Assembly: GCA_006384855.1 (NCBI GenBank)
Contig: VCJN01000113.1
Location: 124,001-188,000 of the forward strand
Length of the DNA stretch: 64,000 bases
Direction of reading: 5' to 3'
From: Tetraselmis striata
Lineage: Eukaryota > Chlorophyta > Chlorodendrophyceae > Chlorodendrales > Chlorodendraceae
The translations under genes were made by a program, and so were the position numbers. Under the pieces are notes generated by a model. The model was given only the letters and a program-made list of their open reading frames with translations. It had not been told where the DNA came from and did no database searches. This document shows, one piece after another, positions 47,741 to 57,438 of the stretch (position 1 is its first letter; each line of letters starts with the position of its first letter).

Positions 47741-48116
47741 TCCGAACCAGGGTTGGGCTGCAATATCTACAGGGTACTGCACTGCAGGCTGCAGAAACTG
47801 CAGCCTGCAGTTAAGCTACTGCACTGCAGCCTGCAGTACTTCCCGAATAGGGGCTGCAGTGCAGTTACCCAAAATGCCCTAAATCCCACTGGATAACGTT
47901 TGGATGTCGCCCGCCCATGATAATAAGCCGTATGGCGACGGTTCCGGCAGTCGGAGCGCTGCGGATAGCACCGTACTCGCCCGTACCATAACATGTCGCC
48001 GCATCGGGGCATAGACATGTAGACCACACACACCAGCCGAACCTATCCGACCTCACTTCACGCTCACCCAGGCACCACTACATGTCATCCTCCTCTCGTC
48101 ACTCTTCGTCAATGAT

Positions 48117-48234
48117 ATGGAGGGAGACCAGTCTGCCGCGAAGCAGGGCGCAGCGGCGATGGCGGACGAGGCGATGGCGGAGGACAGCACCGCCGCCGCC
48201 GCGGTCAGCACTGCAACGGAGCCGTGATCCTGAT
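48117..48234 (+). CDS. Possible small exon, acidic Ala-rich
   Basis: ATG at 48117 opens MEGDQSAAKQGAAAMADEAM and continues Ala/Thr/Glu-rich up to a stop near 48226. A strong donor-like GTAAGC follows at 48235, but it is in phase only with an overlapping frame. No homology recognised. A (CA)n microsatellite follows. Confidence 0.2.
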
Positions 48235-48258
48235 GTAAGCCAAAACATATGTGGTACC

Positions 48259-48292
48259 CCCCCCCCCCACACACACACACACACACAACACA
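48259..48292 (+). repeat. C run plus (CA)n microsatellite
   Basis: About ten C followed by roughly ten CA units. Confidence 0.9.
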
Positions 48293-48666
48293 CCTGCTGA
48301 CTTTATCCCCCGGCCCCTTTACTGCTGGCTGATGTTTGTTGACTGCCGCCTGCTCCCTACCCGTAGACCTTCAAAGTGAAAAAGATCAGCACAAGGCTGT
48401 GTCAAAAGTCAAGGTCAAAAAGACACTGTACCCCGATGTGTGTGCACGCTCTGGCAAGGCAGCGCTAACGTTCATCACCCCGGTGTAAAGTAACCAGGTT
48501 CACCCGCGTATGCCCTTTCTTCCTTTCCCCTCATCTCTGAAATAGCTAGGATTGTTCTGTGTGACTGACTGAGTGCGAGCGCGTGTTCTCTCTTAGTGGT
48601 CTTATCTCCATGCACTTAAGAAATAGAATGAACCTGGATAACATGGGTGCCTGCGTCTTCGTTCAG

Positions 48667-48894
48667 AGGAACCTACATGGACTTGAATGCCAAGGTGAGG
48701 GACCTACTGGCGTCGTACTACGGGGAGGCTGCTTTCAGCGCCGTGGCGGCGGATCTACTCAAGCCATGCGGCGGAGAGGATTGGCTGGCCAACCACATCC
48801 TTGAGGGCGAGGGCGAGGGGGAGGCCAACCGCATTCCATGGGAAGCAGTGGAGTCTATGCTGGAGCAGTGTGGAGCCGAGCCAGCGGATGAGGA
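48667..48894 (+). CDS. Putative exon of an unrecognised gene
   Basis: After the acceptor GTTCAG (48661-48666) an open frame reads TYMDLNAKVRDLLASYYG, then AADLLKPCGGEDWLANHIL and an acidic end (MLEQCGAEPADEE). Codon use is GC3-rich like the real genes here, unlike the surrounding DNA. No family was recognised, and neither partner exon is certain. It lies between the inverted CTGCAG repeats. Confidence 0.3.
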
Positions 48895-49238
48895 GGGGGG
48901 GGGGTTAGAGGGGTTTGTATGCCATCATGCTTTTTTACGCGTGTTTCACTATGCATGCGTTGGGACATCATCGTTGGACACACACAAATGTACACACAAT
49001 GAGCTTTTTCCCCCTGTGGGCAATTTAATGATATATTACAACTTTCACCACGATTGCTGCCCGGCCCTCTGCATCCGCCATGGCTGCCGCTTTGCCCTTC
49101 ACTGTCCCGCCTTTTCCTATAATCAGCAGTTTCAGAGCCACTGCAGCTTGTTGACTGCAGCATGCACTGCAGCATGCAGCATTGCACTGCGGGCTGCAGT
49201 ACCGGAAAGTGGACTGCAACCCAACCTGGTCCGAACCA

Positions 49239-49967
49239 GCAGAAATGCACTTATATACAGTGGGCCAAAAAACTAGAGTACTCCCTTGGGTGGCGCCGAG
49301 GGAGTATTTTGATGACAATAGCTCCCCCCCCCCCCCCGCCGCCGCGGGGCGAGGGAATTTTTGGAAACACTAAAATATAGCGACTACAGTACACACTCGT
49401 GAAAAATGTTGTAATCGCGTCAGGGTCGCCGCGACACAGTATTTTAGGATAATTTAGTATTTTGATGACAAAATTCCAAAATTACTAAAATACACATTAA
49501 TTGTTGAAGTGGCCTTAATATCCCTTCATGTTGAGTGGCCGAAATTCGACACCGGTGCGACATGTGTTCTATAAAGTACTGAAATCCGGGGCGGCCAAAC
49601 CTGAAATGCACCGGGTCGACCCGCGGGGAATTCCGTCGATACCTATCAGATACCTGTACTGGTACTGTTCTAAACTTGTCTGCTATCTATGGGGTTTCCT
49701 CCTTTCCCTAACCGCTTTTCCGGCTACCGCTCTGCTCGGTGGTACGGGTTAGTAGGCACCTGTCGTTGCGCCCTTTTGGGAGCCGCGCTAGTAGACATAA
49801 AAGCAGCCATAGCGGCTGAGCATGCCATCTTCCGGTTTTGCTGAGTTACGCAGCGAAAAACTGTCTCGTAACATGTTGCGAGCAAGGTCACCCCATGTTG
49901 TTGAAGACCACACCCGGCTCATCACCACTCGTGTATGTGTGAATTCTCATCCGTACGTATGTGCGTC
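49239..49967. other. Intergenic stretch
   Basis: No gene seen. A C run (about 14 nt near 49325-49338) and AT-rich sequence follow the inverted repeat. Confidence 0.5.
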
Positions 49968-50922
49968 ATCATGTCAGATGGAGAAGAACACGTTGTTGGG
50001 CCGACGCTCGAATTGCTACAAGCAGACATGAAGGCCCAATCTACATTGCTGCGGGAGCTTGCAACCGCGTTAGCTAAATTGACGGCCCGTGACCGTAGTA
50101 TAGTGTCTTCGACGAAGACTGAGTACATCGCTTTGGCTCTGGGCAGCGCGTCGCGGGACAGCCGATAGGCAGCGGGGGAGCCGCCGAGCGCCCCGACTTG
50201 CTAGAGCTAGCCCAGAGCGGCCATGTCGGAGCAAAATCCGTGAATGACGAGGACGACTACTTCGAAGTGCCAGAGCTATTGCAACGAGCACAGTCCGGTT
50301 GCGAGGCAGTTCGACAGGCCAACCGGGTGCAGATGGTGACTGGACTCTTTCCCCCGAGTACTACCGACCTGACGAACGAGTACCTCGGACAAGCAGAATG
50401 ACCGGCGCCTGCCGGCCCAAGAGGAGTATCTGTGGATGTCGTGTTTCGGAGCCCACATGGCCGCTCTCTTCGTAGCTCTCGATGAGCTGCTACCCTACGC
50501 CACTGCGGCTAATCCAGACTTCACCCCCTCCCCCGCGCGCGCTCGGAATCGCGCCGAGGCCAGCATCGACAAGGCGTTTCGCTTTCACCGTCTAGCCTTC
50601 CTGCGGAGGCTTAACGAGTCAAGCGAGTGCACGGTGACCAAGGAATTCTGGACGTACTGCGAGCCCCGCATTTTCAGCATGCCGCCGAACATGTGGGCTT
50701 TGCGATTTTTGAGGACATGATGAAGGAATATACGAGCGCCGCGTCTTCGAGGCGATGGTTGCTAGCAACGCAAAAGCTATTGCTACTGCTCTGGTGGCGG
50801 GCGGGTGGCGGCTGCAGGACGCATGCGTGGACGTGGGCGTGGGCGTGAAGGTGAGCACGAGTCACGGTGTGGGGCGCCTTTCGTCGGAGCTGCAGGCCCA
50901 TTGCGAGGCCATCTTTTGGTGA
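49968..50922 (+). pseudogene. Gag-like ORF1 of the recombinase element, frameshifted
   Basis: Successive open pieces in different frames read in order. The first is MSDGEEHVVGPTLELLQADM (coiled-coil-like, 49968-50168). It is followed by NDEDDYFEVPELLQRAQSG (50198-50398), QEEYLWMSCFGAHMAALFV (50424-50720), and FEAMVASNAKAIATALVAGG with QDACVDVGVGVK (to about 50850, stop near 50920). Frame changes occur near 50170, 50397 and 50715-50730. Tentatively the structural or gag-like protein that precedes the recombinase in such elements; the assignment rests on position and helical character. Confidence 0.35.
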
Positions 50923-51668
50923 CCGCCGCACGGCGAACCCTAGCAGCTCAACAACGGGATGAGCGCCATGTGTCCGGACCAAACCCTCCCACCTTATTGA
51001 CTTCATGTAGACCTTCCTCGGTGCTTCTTACAGCTTCAGCCGAGTGCGGCTCAACCATCAGCACACATGCACATGGCGGTTCAACAACCCGCCTCCCATA
51101 CCATCTCATCACTGCGTCGGTTGTTACACTACGTGTTTCAAGTAGTTCGCAACGATCAAGCTTTGCGCGTGTATGTTACGCGCGTGACAAGCGCTACGAG
51201 CGCGACGGCGGGGCGCACGGGGCGGGCCTCCTACCTGAACCTTGCCCCGCAAACCCGTACGTACTGATGTTGTTGCAAACCCGTCCGGCAATTACCGGCC
51301 AGCCACCGGAAACCTAACCGCCGCCGCCGAATATTTTGCTTAAATCTACCGGCCCATGTTCCTCCGTCGACCAAGCGCCGTATTTACGTAATTGACGAGC
51401 CCGAAGCCGTCTCCCCTTTTTTGCGATTCGCTTGCGTGACTTCGTGGCCCTCGCTCTTGGCTTCACGCGCACGGGTGCCGCGGCCTCGTTACCGTATTTG
51501 GGTTGCTTATTCACTCCGGTCTCGTCCACATGAGGCATTCGGATCAGACGACCTAGGGCAGCGGACCCTCGACCTCCTTCCTCTCCAGCTCCCTCACCGC
51601 TCAAGAGCTTCGCTGGCAGACTGTTTTGATTCGCGGAGTTCTGCCACGGCTCTGAGAACATCAGTCCG

Positions 51669-52559
51669 ATGGAAGCGACTAATGCTATTGTCGTCCAGTA
51701 CGTTGCTAGGATTGGCGAGCGGAGTCAAATTGGGGCTAAGTCGTTACAACCCTACCTGTCAGCAATCAACGCGTTCTTTGAGCTATACAACCTCGACCCG
51801 ATCGCCAAGGGCAGCAGCATGCACCTTACTGCCGCCCGTCGTGGTCTGATGCTAAGGCAACGCCGCCTGGAGGCTGCCCCTTTGCGAGTCCCTCTGCATG
51901 CTAATGTCGCTTACATCTTCGTCGAGCGCGAAGAGTTGATTGTGTCTGCTCCCCCTCCCAAGTACCGGCACGACTTCCGAGCCCTCATGGCGCATTAGTT
52001 GTCAACTTCATGTTCTTTGCCATGGGACTTACTGGCGTGTCTTGCCGAGTGCGGGACGTGCATGTCGACGACTACAACATTACCCTGCAGGTATACCGCG
52101 AGAAGGGACGCACCGGTCGACGCGGCCCGCCTCGACGACTTGCGCGTACTGCTCCTTCCAGTGTCGGAGCACCCCCGCATTGCGCGTCTCGTGCACCACT
52201 TCATCGACCACGTACAGTCTGCCCCATGGCCCATGTTGCCTTATATTGGCCAAAACAAACTGTCTTCAAGGCGATCACCCCGAGCGAGCAGTCCAAGTCT
52301 TGGACTGCCGCTACAATGTCGGACTTGCTCTCTACGGCCGTTGGTCTTGTCGGTAGGTGCTGCCCCCCCCCCCCCCCCCTTCCCCCCCCCCCCCCCTCCC
52401 ACCGCCGGAACTTCCCGGAGCTCACACAGCCTTCGCAAGGGCGGAGCAGCATCTGCCGCCCACGCCATCGGAGCTCCACTGTCCCACATCCGCTACCAAG
52501 GCGGTTGCGCCAGCAACTCCGACGTCTTTCTGGACTACATCGACCCCAACGTCCTATGA
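51669..52559 (+). pseudogene. Tyrosine recombinase with several frame changes
   Basis: The order of blocks matches the copy at 6.1-7.0 kb: KSLQPYLSAINAFFE, PLHANVAYIFVEREE, box I GLTGVSCRVRDVHVDD, then MLPYIGQNK, and after a C-rich stretch (about 52364-52396) HSLRKGGAASAAHAIGAPL, HIRYQGG and the tyrosine in FLDYIDPNVL. The usual GGW Trp is Cys here. The reading frame changes at least four times, so this copy is inactive as read. The C-rich stretch follows GTCGGTAGGTG and probably is an intron placed exactly as in the first copy. Confidence 0.65.
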
Positions 52560-52745
52560 TTGCAGCCGTGTGGGCATATATACTCTCAGCTTCCCTCGAG
52601 CTAGCCGGCCCTGCTAGTCGCACACTGGGATGGCGTATGATGGATATATACGCATTCAGAACTAGCATCGGCGAAATGCTATATGTATATACATCTTGGC
52701 TGCCGAATGTAAAGGCGTTACATCGCATGTACGCGGTGTGCGTCT
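52560..52745 (+). repeat. 3' tail of the recombinase element, related to 62263-62460
   Basis: It begins GATTGCAGCCGTGTGGGCAT directly after the recombinase stop and contains CCCTCGAGCTAGCCGGCCCT. The minus strand of 62460-62263 follows the same order with substitutions. Confidence 0.6.
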
Positions 52746-55240
52746 AAAGTTATCTAGGGTTATTTATGCCCTACTCTGAACATGCGAGGTGATGTTACGG
52801 CTATCTTGCGTGCAGCAGCACATGAGGTCGCACTGCGGCTGTAAACTGTGTGTTGTACTTATCTTTGCACGGGCGTACGAAGAGCGCCGGTTGGCCACTC
52901 ATCAGGCCGCAGCCCGAAAGTAACAATGCGATGACGCTTCTTTCGCGGATGTGGCGAACGAACGTGATAGTTCACGTTATATCGTTCGGACATGCGATGA
53001 CGCTTTGTTTTATTATATATACCCGGTACCGAACGGCTCGATGTACCGCGTGGGGCACCGCTTTGAAGGCAAGACGCGTAAACAACTCGTTCAGTACTTT
53101 GACGCCTGTAGTTCCGTCCATCGCATTTGCCCGCGCGCTCCCGTGGGTGGTTGGACATGTGAATGGGATGTATGACGCGCAAAGTTGAGCTTGAATCATG
53201 CATGCTGCCGTCCAATGTATGGGCGTTTCCATGCATGGGAGTGTGCCAATAATGCAGACAATTCACCACAGTCAATTTTCAGTCCCATAATTTTCCAAGC
53301 TGCAAGATAAGCGCCGTTGGCTGCGCCTCGCTAGGTTAAAGTAGTACACGTAAAGTTCTTTCGATTCTCCAGGGGCATGCTTATACCATCCGCTTCGTAG
53401 GCTATGCACGGGCTCGCCCCCATCAACAACAATGTCACGACTTTCGCACAGGTCCTCGATGATTAAATGATTAAATGAAAGGAGCCGGAAATGACGACGA
53501 GATCAACGTGACGTGGAGACCCATCCAGAAGGTCCTCGCGCCCTAGAGCTTGCGTGGAGTGGCACATTACATGCCCCTATGCTGATGCGCCCCCACCACA
53601 ATGAGTTGGCTAGCTGGCATACGCGAGTAGGGGGGTATCGTGATAATTGTCACAGCAGCATGCCATAGGATCAATGTCGCCGTTTTATCAGAATGAGTCA
53701 AAAATGAGTGATTAAGGAAGCTCTGCGCACGGGCTTAAAATTCCGCTATTCGGTGTGATAAATAGCGGCAAAATGTTGTATGAATTTCCGCGGGTAACTG
53801 GGAGATTTCTGCTTTTTGGATGGCAAACTAGTTTGCGAATGTCGCATGCAGCCCGCTAGGTGAACATAAACGCCAAACCATGCGCCGAGCAGCATGTGGT
53901 AGATGGCTAACAGATGTATCGCGGCGACCATGGGACGAGAAAAGCACGGTTGTTTGAGTTCAAGATGCCGCGTGTTCAAACCCGCCACAACCCCGTTTTC
54001 CATCATGTGTCAATGTTATTGCCACACGACAGGTGCCGCACGCGCATCGCACACCGTCGCATTGACCCTAGCACACCGTGTGCACGCCCTTTCCAGAGTT
54101 TCCCCGCAGCGGGCGCAACGGCATAGGTTTCTTGTGGGTATATCGACTAGAAGCGTCCCAAGCAAGCGAAATCACACCGCCCAATAAAACATGCAGAGAA
54201 TTTTGTGGCCTACTGTATCTAGCGCCATTTTTTTAGCACAATAATATATGGCAATCTATAGACAAAAATAATACATGGCCTCCCACCTAGCTATAGTATA
54301 TGACCGTACGAGACACTGTATGCAAAGCCCCAAGGCGTCACAAAACAACGCCGCTTGGGCGTCAAGGCGGAGAAGAATGCGGATTTCCACGTCCGAAGAC
54401 TTTCGTGGAAGACTGTAGGAACACTGCGAACACATGGTAAGACGATTAGTTAATGAGAATAATCTCGTTCCACATACACATTCGTGCGGAAGGCGAGATC
54501 TTATTGAAATGCCGATTGCGGAAGTGCCGAATTGTAGTGAAGGGTTAAGGGTCCTAAGGGTCGCATGCACGCCCAATCTGAGGCTGCTTGAGTTATCACA
54601 GCTGAGCCAGCAATACCCTCATCAGCGGCTCCATCCTGGATTATTAGCTCATCAAGACGTCGATCATAAGATCATCACTATGATCACCCTGTCAGCCTGC
54701 TTGTCATATCCGCATCAGATGTAACTGGCCGGTGGTGGTGTTGCGGCAACCTTTCTGCTATTCGCGCAGCAATGTTGCGTCAGCAGCATACCGCCGTAAT
54801 ACGACACGAAGAATTCAGCCATCCGCCCAAGGACAAGGGTTGCCCATAATCTATCACAATGCAATGGCTGTGAGCATGGTGGCATCGTGACGGGTATTTG
54901 TGATACTATATCATGGTAGTGGGGCAACACAGACGGATTTCTTAATCAAAAAAATAAGTGAATCTGTTTTTGGAGTTTATTCTTGATGCCGCATCAATAC
55001 ACGCACCATTGCTTCCCAATTACACCACGAGCACAGCATGTTGAGTTACACGACCATAAACGCAAGTTAAAGCAAGGCTGGGGCAGCCTTGAGTTCAGCA
55101 CCGCGGAGAGCAAGGCGGCTGAGCCTAGTACTGTACGAGACACGTATTCGAGTCGCAGGCAGCCCTGACGTGTACAATACCAGCGTTGACCGCGAGTGCG
55201 GCCTGTGCAGCAGGGAAGAGATGTCATGTTCCGCGGGCAG
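52746..55240. other. Intergenic stretch
   Basis: No convincing gene on either strand. Short frames (for example 52951-53175 +) have no recognised motif. The last 240 nt are the 3' flank of L-galactose dehydrogenase. Confidence 0.5.
55020..55050 (-). promoter_or_regulatory. Probable polyadenylation signals of L-galactose dehydrogenase
   Basis: Minus-strand TGTAA at 55046-55050 and 55020-55024, about 190-220 nt after the stop codon. Confidence 0.45.
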
Positions 55241-57438
55241 CTAGTTGTTCTCGGGCTTCCCGGACGGCCATGTCACGCCCTTGACAGGCGCCAGCACCTC
55301 CTTCACCTGTGCCAACACCTCCGTATCTGCACACAGGCACAGCACTGACGCCTCAGCAACACGCAGACTCTACCAGGCACAGCAGCCGCGGAGCTCGGCT
55401 TGTCATCACGAGGCGGATAATTGCCGAGGTTGCCGAGATCCCCTTGCCGGACAATGACATAAACAACACACCAGCGGCCCCCCATACATCCAACCAAAGC
55501 CCAAACATGAACAAAAAGCATCCGCAGCCATGCTTGCGAGCTCAATCCACCCCTCTGGCGGATTCCGAACCCTGTGCGCTTCCGCGGAATCCTGGCCGTG
55601 CTATCCCTGGCCATGGCGCCAGACAAACACCGCAGGGGCGCACTTTTCTCGGCGTTCTCCTCCGGCTCGGAGCCCAGCGCCTGCAGCGCCGTCTGCACGT
55701 TGAGAGCTACCTGCTCCCGGGTGCACATGCCAACAAGGTGCGTCGCAATCTCCGGGTTCCTGCACCGGCATAGGGATTCATCTCAGCCTGGATCCATCCC
55801 TTTGAAATTCGAGAGCAGGTAGGGGGGGGGGGAATACGAGCAGGTGGCATTCGAATGCTAGAGGTACTGTGGGCGCACCTCATGCTGTCCATGATGGCTA
55901 GCTTGGCAAGGTTCACGCCCGCAGATGCGCACAGCTCGGCCGCAGCCTTGGCGGCCTGCTGCACTGCATCTGGCGCTGGGTGCCATGAAGGCGGGCCCTG
56001 CTCATGTGAGGGGTTGGCAACAGATGACGCTTACGGCGCAGTCAGTCAAACAGTCAGCGGCAAGGAGCTGTGTCGTCAGGTCAGTCGCGTGCGCACTGCG
56101 GAGAGGGAGAGGGCAGACCTGGGGCGTGAGGAGCCCCATAGAGAGCGGTGACGCGTTGATCACGCCGATGTTGCGCTCCTTCAGGTACGGCAGGAGATCC
56201 AGCATGCTCTGGTCGTTCAGGCTGTAGTGGCAGTAGGACAGCACCACGTCTACCGTTCCTGGTGGGACCCGGTCGATCACATATTTGAAGATCTTCAGTG
56301 GCAGCCCCGTGATGCCAATGTGCCGGACCAGCCCCTTCTCTTTGAGCTTTTGCAGCGCCGGAAGAGTCTCGCTGACCACCTGCAAGGCAGAGCAGACAGG
56401 TAAGCAGGGATAGCGCGTGGGGCTTCGGGTGCTTTGGCAGCTGCGTGGCTCCCCGGGCTGCCGCCTGGGACCTGCCGGGAGAGGAACCCTGCCTGATCGA
56501 GGTCGCCAAACTCAATGTCATGGCATTGGATGATGTCGATGTACTCCACGTTGAGGCGCTGCAGCGACTCCGTCACCGATGCCGTAACCCGGGCCGCGCT
56601 GAAGTCGAATTCCTCCTGCCCATAGCGTCCCACCTTTGTGGACAGCACCACCTTCTCCCGTGGGATGTCCTTGAGGGCGCGGCCCAACACCTGCGCCCCC
56701 AGGGGGGGGGGGGGGGAGGAGTGCTGTAAGAGTGGCGATTTTAGTGAGGATTTTCGGGACCATGTAAAACGCCTTCTGCTAGCTTCTGCCACGTGGGGTA
56801 CCAGCAGCGCACGAGGGCTGCACCCCCCCCCCCCCCCCCCCTCTGTGCCGTCGCTCCAACCATTCTCAGCGATCATCTCGGGCGCTGTGCTACTTTTGTG
56901 GCTGCTCACACGACAGGCTTGATTGCATAGCAAACCAACCACCGTCGCCCTCATGGTATCTGGACCCCGGATGCTGGGACTTTGAGGTGTCGATGATACA
57001 CAAGGATGGCCAGGTGGTATGGTATGACGCGGGAACGGTGACACCGGGCGCCGCGGCTGTCGCGCGGTCTTGCCTTTTCGGAGCGGGTGATGCCATAGAA
57101 AGGCGACGTGTCGAAAAAGTTGACACCCAGCCGGACGGCCTCATGCACCGACCCAACGCCTTCGTCCTCGTCAATTTCCTGCGACCATACATAATGGGAG
57201 TCAACAAGGCGAAGCATCGACGCATTTGACGCAGAGCTTCGGATGGAGCACAGGCGCTTCCAGTTGCGCCTTAGCGCCTTGATGCTGGGCCGTGCCCGGC
57301 ACGAAATACCAGAGCTCTTTCCCGCCGATTCGCCACAACGCGCCGTACCTGGAACACGCTTCCCAGCGGCGAGGCACCGAAGCCGAGGACCGAGACATCG
57401 AGCCCTGTATTTCCGAGCGGGCGCCGAGGGATTGCCAT
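55241..57438 (-). CDS. LGALDH: L-galactose dehydrogenase (aldo-keto reductase)
   Basis: It oxidises L-galactose to L-galactono-1,4-lactone with NAD in the plant (Smirnoff-Wheeler) ascorbate pathway, in the cytosol. Exons: 57438-57349, 57178-57074, 56690-56493, 56379-56119, 55997-55879, 55759-55644, 55326-55241; all phases agree, giving 324 residues against about 319 in plants. Seen: RPLGNTGLDVSVLGFGASPL, NFFDTSPFYG (Asp53, Tyr58), STKVGRYG (Lys84) and CHDIEFGDLDQ (His122), the complete aldo-keto reductase tetrad. GITGLPLKIFKYVIDRVPPG, SYCHYSLND, INASPLSMGLLT, LVGMCTREQV and the hallmark end PVKGVTWPSG follow. The ATG at 57438 is chosen because family homology starts there; an in-frame upstream ATG at 57558 would add a basic leader. 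Introns 2 (AAG|GCAAGA) and 3 (CAG|GCAGGG) have GC donors. C or G runs lie in introns 2 and 5. No frame damage. Confidence 0.96.

Larger units (their letters stand above)
47741..49238. mobile_element. Possible foldback element with CTGCAG-rich imperfect inverted ends
   Basis: The left end reads TCCGAACCAGGGTTGGGCTG (47741 onward); the right end, reverse-complemented from about 49238, reads TTCGGACCAGGTTGGGTTGC. Both ends continue into dense CTGCAG repeats (47780-47865 and 49136-49200) that can pair with each other and themselves. The 1.5-kb interior holds possible exons, so this could be an element that captured gene sequence, or two palindromic repeats flanking a small gene. Confidence 0.4.
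49968..52745 (+). mobile_element. Decayed tyrosine-recombinase element (Crypton/DIRS type)
   Basis: A gag-like ORF1 remnant (49968-50922) is followed on the same strand by a recombinase (51669-52559) and a 3' tail whose sequence recurs at 62263-62460 in opposite orientation. No reverse transcriptase or RNase H was found between them, which fits a Crypton-like or RT-less derivative. Element ends were not determined. Confidence 0.5.

Noticed and set aside
50092..50130. STKTEYIAL, resembling the Copia RNase H motif
   Set aside because: It lacks neighbouring RT/RNase H motifs, and the surrounding frame fits the element's gag-like ORF.
52951..53175. Short plus-strand frame containing MYRVGHRFEGKTRKQLVQYF
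   Set aside because: Looks protein-like for about 20 residues only; flanks have stops and no splice support.
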